A stretch of DNA of 64,000 nt, from positions 1,504,046-1,568,045 of the forward strand of contig CM075187.1 of the NCBI GenBank assembly GCA_037577475.1. Reading direction: 5' to 3'. The notes beneath the pieces were generated by a model, which made no database searches, was not told where the DNA came from, and saw nothing but the letters and a program-made list of their open reading frames with translations. Shown piece after piece: positions 56,203 through 64,000 of this stretch. The stretch is from Chaunax sp. Z400. Taxonomy: Eukaryota > Chordata > Actinopteri > Lophiiformes > Chaunacidae. Position 1 is the stretch's first letter; every line of letters starts with the position of its first letter. The position numbers were made by a program, and so were the translations under genes.

Positions 56203-58908
56203 CTATTTCCCTTCCTTGTCCTCTAAGCGGCCGGGAGTAAAAATGTAGTCCAAGGCTTGTCTCTCAGCGGCGGCCACATTGGGGTGCCAGAGGTCCACCA
56301 TGAAGACCACCCTGGGGCCGTCCTCTGCGCCACCTGTACACACAGATTAAAACCCATTCTGTCATCAGGCGCTTGGTTTTCTTTAGTAGTATTGGATTAC
56401 TTTAGATCAGTCCTGCTACAAGGATGAATAAAAAGCGACAGGTTGTGATCCGGTCTTACCCTCGTGGAAGGCCCGGTGGAGGAAGGAGTCATCGAAAAGC
56501 AGACAGCTGCCCTCAGACCAGCACTGAGGCTCTCCACCGACCACGAGCTCACAGGAAGGCGGCACTCTGAGACCTGTCAGAGGAAAACAACAAGTTCATC
56601 CATGGTCTTTGTGGCAAACAGGGGCGTGACTTATTGATCCTTTAAAATAATATTTGATTGGTCCCACTCTGCTGTGATTGGTAGGACTATGTGTAAACAA
56701 GTATATTTGGATAAATGTGTCAGGTTAAAGCATGTGTTCAGTATCGGTATCCAATGGTACCTTATTCAGTATTTTACTCTGTAGCCACAAAAATATATTT
56801 CAGTTGAAGCCAACAGCTGATTTACTCTTTACTCAACCTGATAACTGGAGTAAAATTAAAAGGATCATTAAGAACAAGCAGTAGACGGCAGTGATACGCC
56901 TGTGTAGCATCTAGTCTGCTTTATCCATAGAAGAAACAGCGCCATCACCTGTCTGTTATGTTGTTGTTGTCACTACCACAGTGATTGAATACTGTAGTAT
57001 TTCCTGTAAATAGTACACAGTTCATGTACTATTGGGTTGATCCTCAGGTTTCAGACATATGTACTAAATATGATCCACAGCTGCACTCTGAAACCATTAT
57101 TTGCACCTCAGCGACGTGTGAAGAGCAAGTTGAACTCTGACCAATAGAAATGAAGCATCAAGCTGGGCATGAAATGCAAAATAGAGGAAACTGATATCCT
57201 GTTTCTAAATTCCCTGAATGACACGAGACAAACTTACAATTATAGATGGGAGACGACGATGAGAGAAAAAACTTGAGCACATTTTTACAGCTTGTTCAAG
57301 GAAGGACTGTTGGTCCCTTTTTTGAGCCTCACCTTCTGTATAAAAGCTACGAAGGCGTCATAAGGGGGTCGTTGTTGTTCCCCCTCTTAGGCAGTGAAGG
57401 TAGCAACAGCAGCAAAGAGACGTCTTTACAGAAGGAATGAGCCGCTGAGGCCGTAGGACAGGAAGGGGTGTGGCCTTCTGACGATGTGTCACGTCTCCAC
57501 AACCAGGAGATTTAAAAAGCAGCTAGAAGCAGTTTGCAAGTAAATGTAAAAAGGAACCGAAAACGTCTTAAAATTACTTTGATGTTTTTACAGAAAGATA
57601 TTTTTAAGTAAGATTACATGTCGAGTGATATATAATATATGGCATTTAAGGCTAAATCGACATTTTGGTAAGAGGGTGCAGGACCCCAATGAGGTCCATT
57701 CATGCTCTACGACCCCCCCATCATAACTCTGATACAGAACGCTGAGACCAAACACTCCGCCTTAAACAGGCTGTGGAAAAGAGGACTTTGTGTCTTCAAG
57801 GGGCAGAAGATGGCATCTCAATTAAGCCCCTCCTCAAAAGAACATCTGGAAACGAACTGATCCAAGACAAAACACCTCCTCTTAGAAGCTCTGTATTATG
57901 ACAGCATGCTGTTTAAAACACAACAGTAAACATGTCTGACGGGGTTCAGTTGGAAATAGAAGCTCAGGTGCAGTGAAAACACAACAGCAGCTGATTCCTG
58001 CTGCGTTAATAGATCCTCAGACATCACACGGTCCGGTTCTTACCCAGGTGGCAGCGCAGCCTGACATTGGTCGGACCGTAATGCTCGGTGATCAGCGCAC
58101 CGGGAGTCAGCACAGAGAAGCAGGCATTTCCAAACACGTTGTTGGCGATGAAGGTGCGTAGCTGGCCCAGCACCCTCCAGGCCCGCGGACACCTCCTCAC
58201 ATTCAGAACCAGCGGGGTGCCTTGGTTGACCAGGTAGTAGGTCCACCACTGCCCACGAGGAGTGCTGTTGGCTTTCCAGCCCGGTGGGAGGGAGGAGCCG
58301 CTGCGGGCCGGAGGCTGGTGGTAGATGCTCTCAAACTCGGCCAGGAGGGCGGGGAAGCTCTGCTCCAGCAGCTCCACGTCATGTCGCTGCACCTCTCTGG
58401 AGAAGAACGGGGCTGACGGTAGGTCCGGAAGGAAGAAAACCTCTGGCCGCTGGATGGTCGGTCGGCTGTTAAGGTATCGGCCTTGATCACGGACTCCTTT
58501 GTGCACCCTGCCCATACCTGACCAGGTGTAACGCTTGGCGTAATCCTGCAGGCTGTGGTAGAGCCTCTGGTTCAGGCTCTCTCCGGCGCTGGTGCAACGG
58601 AAACACTCTGACGACTGGCAGAAAGCGAAGCCGTTCTGCTCTTCCAGTGCTGATCCGTGCTTCCCTTTCCCCCTGCTGCGGCAGTCTGAGCTCATGAAGC
58701 CCCCCACCACCCCTCCGATCCGGCCGGGCCCTGACAGATACCTCCCACGCAGAGGACTGGATCCGTGCTCCCGACCCACCCTGTAACAATACCACATAAA
58801 CAGCAGCAGCACGCACATGGCTATGGCGAAAGCACAGATCTCACATTCCCTCACAGACTGCATCCCTCCTGCCACCATCTCCCTCACGTTCTCCAGTGAC
58901 CACTCCAT
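56203..58908 (-). CDS. asphd2: Aspartate beta-hydroxylase domain-containing protein 2
   Basis: Three coding exons on the minus strand, 58908-58044, 56573-56460 and 56333-56203, join in phase to 369 residues. ASPHD2 is a type II membrane protein with a C-terminal aspartyl/asparaginyl beta-hydroxylase domain, a 2-oxoglutarate/Fe(II) dioxygenase fold; its substrate is not established. The ATG at 58908 is the first in frame; the GTG codon just before it is not a start. Residues about 26-45 form the membrane anchor (ICAFAIAMCVLLLFMWYCYRV). Family blocks follow: FCQSSECFRCTSAGESLNQR, YAKRYTWSGMGRVHKGVRDQ, GRYLNSRPTIQRPEVFFLPD and NNVFGNACFSVLTPG. Iron and cosubstrate residues are expected in TEHYGPTNVRLRCHLG and DDSFLHRAFHEG, and the end has VVFMVDLWHPNVAAAERQAL. 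Intron 1 is 1.5 kb and intron 2 is 126 bp. It is flanked by an inverted repeat pair. Confidence 0.96.
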
Positions 58909-60179
58909 CACACCGGCTCAATCTGACCAAAACTGCTGTCGGGAGATCAGTTGGAATCTTGATGGAGAGGTGAAGCACACACAGGCCGAGTTCAGAGTCA
59001 GGCAGCCCTCCCCGATGTAAACAGTGTGCTGATTTGATGAGACACAGTCGCTCTCCAGTCCTAACATTTCAGAGCTCTGCAAAGAGCGAAGGCTTCTTCT
59101 CTCATGGTGTCTGGCTGTGCAGTGTTTCTCCCTCTCTCAATGCAGACTGACGACGCGCCTTAGGAGGATCTGAAAAACAAGACAGAAGGAGCGATGAGGA
59201 GGTAACCGACACCAAGGCCATTGATTTTAATGTCAGAGTTTGAACCCCCCCCCACACACTTGAATCCTGGATGTAAAACCATGAGTCATGGCTGCATTTA
59301 ACTCCTTTTTGTGTTTTTTGCGCACCACACAGTGAATTCTGTTAACATTTATAACTGGCAGTCATGGGTGGCGCAGCAGGAGGCGCATAAATGGATCCTC
59401 GTGGGGGAGGAGGGGGCGAGCTGGACAAAAAATGACATGACTGTGATTATATAATGATAATGGACCAGCAGCCTGAGGAGTGCAATGCGTCAACCGAACT
59501 CCACGATGCTCCCTCACCAAAAATGGTCGGGTAATCCTTCCCCCTCCCCCCCCGACACCGCCCCCCCACAGCTTTCAGGAAATCATCCAAAAACGCGCTC
59601 CTCTTCCTCCACTGCGCATCAACAAAAACACTGACGTGAATTAAACGAGCTGATGGATGTTTTCTTTGGTGCGTTTCATCCATACCTTCTCAACATTCCT
59701 GGCTGTGTTGAAGCGCACAGGTGTTCCTCCGGGCTCCGCGGCAGACGTAGAGGAGATCACTCGACACCATGACAGCTACCGTCTCCAAAATGCGCACAGG
59801 AAGTCCCGACAGGAGGGAAGGAGACATGAAACAGCTGCCTGTGTGGACAGCAGCGACGGAGAGCCTTATAATGTTGTAAATACTCACAGAGAAGACTCCC
59901 AGCGGCAAACATCTACACGAAGAAGCGCTACTTCCTGTCACACCCTCCAAAATAAACGTCTGAGCGGGGCCCTCTAGGATGAGTCAAAAACGAGGCAAGG
60001 CAAGGATCAATACTGAAATCAATATTTTTATTGTTAAGGAGCGAAATGTTTAAAGGTAGAGTTCAGTCATTATCTACTATCATTTTTATTATTTCATTTT
60101 ATTTATTTTAAATTATCTATTATTATAATCTACTTACATTTGATCAGATATGATCAAATACCCCTAAAGAGCGATTCTT

Positions 60180-60400
60180 AAGGCTCATTTATGTAAAAAA
60201 ACAAAAAAACGAATATTGATACAGACAGACCCTTTCGTCCGTACTCTGCATTCATTTCGCTATTGAAAGCTTACAAATATGAGAGAAATGCATCAGTACC
60301 GCCAGAAATCGTTGGGGGCAGTGTAGCCAAAATGTAAACAGACACGAAGAAGAAGAAAAAAGTCGTGAAAAGTCGAAAAACTTCTCCATCCTTATGTTGC
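60180..60400. mobile_element. MITE family B fragment
   Basis: Starts ttaaggctcatttatgtaaa, matching the left terminus of the copy at 54983, then reads gtaccgccagaaatcgttgg, the reverse complement of the internal motif of other copies. Probably a rearranged or internally inverted copy. Confidence 0.55.
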
Positions 60401-60439
60401 GTATACATGTCTGTTAGCTTTAAATGAACACGAGTCAAT

Positions 60440-60610
60440 AAAGGAACAGTTCGTCCAAAAAAAAAGAAAAGAAAAGAAAAGAAAAGTCATTATCCGCTCG
60501 CCTCCATCCTGATGTGAAGCCTGGTGAAGTTTCTTTGTTCACAAAACATTTCTGGAGCTTCACAGTGAAACAGGTGCTACCACAGTTAGCTTAGAGACTA
60601 CAGAAAAGAT
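60440..60610. mobile_element. Half copy of foldback MITE family A
   Basis: Begins aaaggaacagttcgtccaaa, followed by an aaaag microsatellite, then cattatccgctcgcctccat and acaaaacatttctggagctt. The right half is not recognisable. Confidence 0.7.
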
Positions 60611-61485
60611 TTTATCTTAAAAAAGTGTGTAAGTAACATCTTTTCAAATGAATTTGGTTCCTTCTTCCTTCTATTACACTGTACGAGCCATATGGAGTCA
60701 TTTCATGTTTGTTTCTAGTTGGTTTTTAAACAAGCAAAAATTAGCATACATTTGCAGTACGACCCAAATAATTTACATTTTATAGTTAAAATTTTAGTTT
60801 TACAGTAAAGATTCTACTCCATGCCAAATTACTTGTTTGATTAGTTGATCAATCCTTAAGTATTTGTTAAATAAAATAATAATAAAATAATAAAATACAT
60901 AAAACGCCCACTGCTGCAAGCCTCTGGAAAATAAACAAACAAACAAACCAACAGATAAACTGGATTGTTAATTCAGCACCAATAATAGGTTCTGTGTGCT
61001 TTTACTTTGAAGGCAGTATATCCGGTATTGATCTGACAATCTATCTGACTTGACAGAGCTGAGAACCTCCCTCTTCCGTGTATCTTACCCATCGTTAATG
61101 TTTGACAGAACTGCATCTCCCAAGATGCATTGCAGCTCGTCTGGATTCACATTAGCCAGAGAAGCAGTTTGGTGGAGACAGAGCATTAAAACACAGAGCC
61201 TATCAGAAGCAGTGATATGTGCTGATTATCGATCTGACGAGCTCTGATTGGTCTGATTCACAACAGCATTAAAGTTATTCCACAGTCTGTGAACACTAAC
61301 CGATTATTATTATTATTATTATTACTACCAAGGAGGTTAAGATTTCATCTCTGTTTTATTTATAGAATATCTCCAAAAGGTTTAACTGATTAATTAGGTT
61401 TCAGGGCTGTAGTTAGATATAAAGCTCTACTGGGGCCCAGGCCCCCATTATGCAAACCACAAATGTTCTGTGCTAGACCCTGTAT

Positions 61486-62003
61486 TGGAACCAGAGCCTG
61501 ACCCAAACCCTGTAGGTGGTCTTGTTAAAATGAGACACCGTCAGCATCCTAAGAAGCTGCTGAACATGTAGATCCATCATTTGTATGGATCAAGTTCAAA
61601 ATGTCAACATGACAGCAGAGAGAAAACTGCTACTGTCTGCTTTCCTCCACTATTTTCAGCTCAAAGTTCAAATGGGAGCTGATGAGGCAGTTGGTTGGAC
61701 TTCCTGTTGCTCGGGGCCTCCCTGAGCCAGAAGTGTTTGTCTGTTAGCTTCCAAATTAGCATCACTAGAACCAGCACAAATTTTACTACATTTTCATGTC
61801 AACATTATGGATGTGGAGTAAAAACTGAGGGAGTGAGAACAATTTAAAGAGAAGATTTTAGACCATTTTACAGCTGACCTCCACTCTAATGATGATGTCA
61901 CCAACTCTAATGATGACACCACTCTGTCAACATTCCTGTAATACACACCCATTATAAAATCTGAAACCAGTCAAAATGACCCCAAACCTAAACCATGTGA
62001 GCA
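61486..62003. repeat. ~510-bp repeat, right copy of an inverted pair
   Basis: Reverse complement of 50700-51206; edges are sharp on both sides (near gaaccagagcctgaccc and cccaaacctaaaccatg). The two copies bracket the whole asphd2 gene. Confidence 0.9.
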
Positions 62004-62276
62004 TCAGTAGACCCACTGAGCTGGAAGGATTATCCAGACACACATGCAGATATAAGACTTGATGTCAGCTGTTCCATCCATCCTGCTCTCTGGTCACTGA
62101 GGCAGGTCTACTCCTAGCTTTAACCTCCCCCTTCTTGGTGAGGGGAGCGCCAGGCTGTGCCGTTCACGCCCCTCATGATGAGGTAACTGGTCCCAGTCAT
62201 CAAGTCTGTGGGAGAAGTTAGAGGACTTCTAAAGAAGAGGGTTTGATGGACGTTTAATGCTGGAATAAGATCAGAC

Positions 62277-63980
62277 ATGGCAACGTCAAAGGCGCGGTTC
62301 TATGCTTGTTGCGCACTGATGCTGCTGATCTGCTTGGTCGCAATAAGTGCGTGTATTGCGGTGCTTATGCGGTGTCCAGATGGCTCGTTCTCCAGCGCTG
62401 CAGTGGCCGCAGATACTGGGACGTGTTCACGGATCGGACGGTGAGTGACGTTTACGTCGTTTTACGCACAACACGCGCAAAATTGACCTAAACTCTAGTG
62501 ATATAAATATCTGCTTTTACACTTTTAAATTTCATTTAACCCCGTGTGGTGATCTGACATCACCCCGATCCCGCAGAAATACTTCTCCCCTTGATACGTC
62601 AACTTAGAGTTTATGACATCATATTAGATACATATGAAACATCAAGATAACCTCTTGTCCTTGGTCAATGTCAAAATTAAATAAAAGGAATTTTAACAAT
62701 GTAAAGATGGCAAAAGAAATAATACATTATATATATTATATAATAATACATTTGGACAGATGTGGGTAGATTGAGGAATTTATATTTCATTTATCATCTG
62801 AAAACAAAAAAACTTTTGTGGAAATAGGTTCAGTAGTTATTCCATAATTATGGAAAACTATATAGCAATTATAAAGAAAGTAAAACATAAATAAATAATT
62901 CTGTTAATCTTAAAGCAATAAACCCAAAGTATTGATGAGAAACTTTTTTTCATTTATAAAGTCAAAAAATTAAAATAAATAAAACAATTATATTACATTC
63001 ATTTTGTCAACAGGTTCCATGAAATTGTATTAAATTAGTTAAAAAGAAAAATATTAAGTCAAGTCATGAACTTAATTTAGAAAAACATTTTAACTTAGCA
63101 AATATGTTTTTTTCTAAATAACTAAAAATAAAAGAATAATATAAATATAAATAAATAAAATAAAAATAAATAAATGAAAGAGCTCAAACATTTACATTTA
63201 CTTCTGAGAGTAAATGTAAAAAAAAAAACTAAAAAAAACTTTCCCCCCAGATCTTTATTTTAATTTGTTTTTTTTGAGAGAAATCACATTTTATCCCAAT
63301 CCTTTAATGATAAATGTGATCTAACAGAGTTTAAAATAATATCAACCTCATATGTTGCCTGCAGTAATCAGATATCTGACGTCTTTGTACCTGGTGGTGA
63401 TGCTGAGTCAAATCTTCCAGGGACATCCTGCAGAGAGGAGGCTCAGCCGTAGATGGAACCATCGCTGCGCTGCTCTGCACCTCGGTCCTGAACCCGCAGA
63501 GTATGGGCATCGGAGGGGGGGCCATATTCACAGTGATGGACAGCTCAGGTAACAACCCGCCCCCTGCACACAGCAGAACCAACACCTGTCCGTTAACGAT
63601 CAGAACCAACACCTGTCCGTTAACGAGCAGAACCAACACCTTAATGATCAGAACCAACACAGGTCTGTTAATGATCAGAACCAACACAGGTCTGTTAATG
63701 ATCAGAACCAACACCTGTCCTTTAATGATCAAAACCAACACCTGTCCTTTAATGATCAGAACCCACACCTGTCCTTTAATGATCAGAACCAACACCTGTC
63801 CGTTAACGAGCAGAACCAACACCTGTCTGTTAACGATCAGAACCAACACCTGTCCGTTAATGATCACCTGTCCTCTCCCTGAAGGTGAAGTGAAAATCAT
63901 CAACTCCAAAGAGACCGTACCCCGGAGCTTTGAGTCTGGCCTGCTGGAGACCTGTCCCAAGACCTTCCAGATGATGCCAG
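62277..63980 (+). CDS. ggt5: Gamma-glutamyltransferase 5, N-terminal part (runs past the window)
   Basis: Three in-phase exons are visible, 62277-62440, 63421-63548 and 63885-63980, giving the first 129 residues; the donor at 63981 shows that the gene continues beyond the right edge. GGT5 is a type II membrane ectoenzyme that cleaves gamma-glutamyl bonds, converting leukotriene C4 to D4 and hydrolysing glutathione. Residues about 9-31 are the membrane anchor (FYACCALMLLICLVAISACI). After it come AAVAADTGTCSRIGRDILQR and GGSAVDGTIAALLCTSVLNP, then QSMGIGGGAIFTV and IINSKETVPRSF, all typical of the GGT large subunit. The words CTSVxNPQSMG and ETVP fit GGT5 better than GGT1. The catalytic Thr at the start of the small subunit lies outside the window. 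Intron 2 is almost entirely a minisatellite. Confidence 0.9.
63573..63873. repeat. 27-bp minisatellite filling ggt5 intron 2
   Basis: Eleven units plus a partial copy of cagaaccaacacctgtccg followed by ttaacgat. Variants are tgtcct or aggtct in the middle and aatgat or aacgag at the end; one unit lacks 6 bases. The intron is 336 bp, so the array takes up about 90 percent of it and reaches within about 12 bases of the acceptor. The long minus-strand frame over it is a by-product of the 27-bp period. Confidence 0.95.
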
Positions 63981-64000
63981 GTACGTTGCAGGAAGACTCT

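Larger units (their letters stand above)
58909..62276. other. Divergent spacer between asphd2 and ggt5
   Basis: The two genes point away from each other, so both promoters lie here. From about 59330 to 59960 CpGs are more frequent and T/C-rich runs occur, a likely asphd2 5' region; no 5' UTR exon could be fixed. Repeats occupy much of the rest: a family B piece at 60180-60400, half a family A MITE from 60440, and the right copy of the inverted pair at 61486-62003. No coding exon was supported. The ggt5 ATG lacks an obvious TATA box. Confidence 0.5.

Noticed and set aside
58024..58043. Extension of the asphd2 first exon to the frame's stop at 58024
   Set aside because: A good donor at 58043-58042 and the matching phase of the next exon show that the bases 58024-58043 are intronic.
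63331..63960. 209-residue minus-strand frame with repeated NGQVLVLI-like units
   Set aside because: It is antisense to ggt5 exons 2 and 3 and to the 27-bp intronic minisatellite; the repeat period explains the frame.

Overview
The window is vertebrate nuclear DNA, almost certainly from a percomorph or other spiny-rayed teleost. Genes are split into short GT-AG exons, the translated exons match vertebrate families, and the non-coding DNA holds a tRNA-derived SINE, foldback MITEs, a decayed Tc1-like transposon and many minisatellites. No prokaryotic feature (operon, CRISPR array, bacterial IS) was seen. All gene models were assembled by eye from splice sites, reading phase and remembered family similarity; no database search was run.

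Layout, left to right. On the plus strand: cox6a1 (cytochrome c oxidase subunit 6A, 3 exons), a Myb/SANT-like DNA-binding protein gene (7 exons), hps4 (BLOC-3 subunit, 13 exons) and a 3-exon gene for a 277-residue secreted protein that resembles a TGF-beta propeptide without the growth-factor domain. On the minus strand: mlec (malectin, 5 exons), cabp1 (caldendrin/CaBP1, with two alternative first exons) and asphd2 (3 coding exons). On the plus strand again, the first three exons of ggt5, which runs off the right edge. In human, COX6A1, MLEC and CABP1 lie on 12q24 and HPS4, ASPHD2 and GGT5 on 22q11-q12. These two regions are linked in chicken and fish, so the window looks like an ancestral block rather than a new rearrangement. 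The genes do not form one pathway: they serve respiration, lysosome-related organelles, ER glycoprotein quality control, calcium sensing and glutathione/leukotriene metabolism.

The most notable structure is in hps4. A family of ~21-bp tandem repeats occurs in intron 1, in a ~600-bp insertion that splits one coding exon, and in a ~3-kb array with a ~313-bp higher-order period in a later intron. The exon-splitting copy is flanked by a 45-bp direct duplication of coding sequence carrying an AAG|GTGTC site. Splicing from the first copy to the second would restore the uninterrupted reading frame, as expected for intron gain by segmental duplication. Other points for a second look are the propeptide-like orphan gene, a 33-bp palindrome-containing minisatellite downstream of mlec, a ~510-bp inverted repeat pair flanking asphd2, a symmetrical GC-box/CCAAT inverted repeat upstream of hps4, a Tc1 pseudogene nested in an inverted-repeat element in mlec intron 1, and a ggt5 intron made almost wholly of a 27-bp minisatellite.
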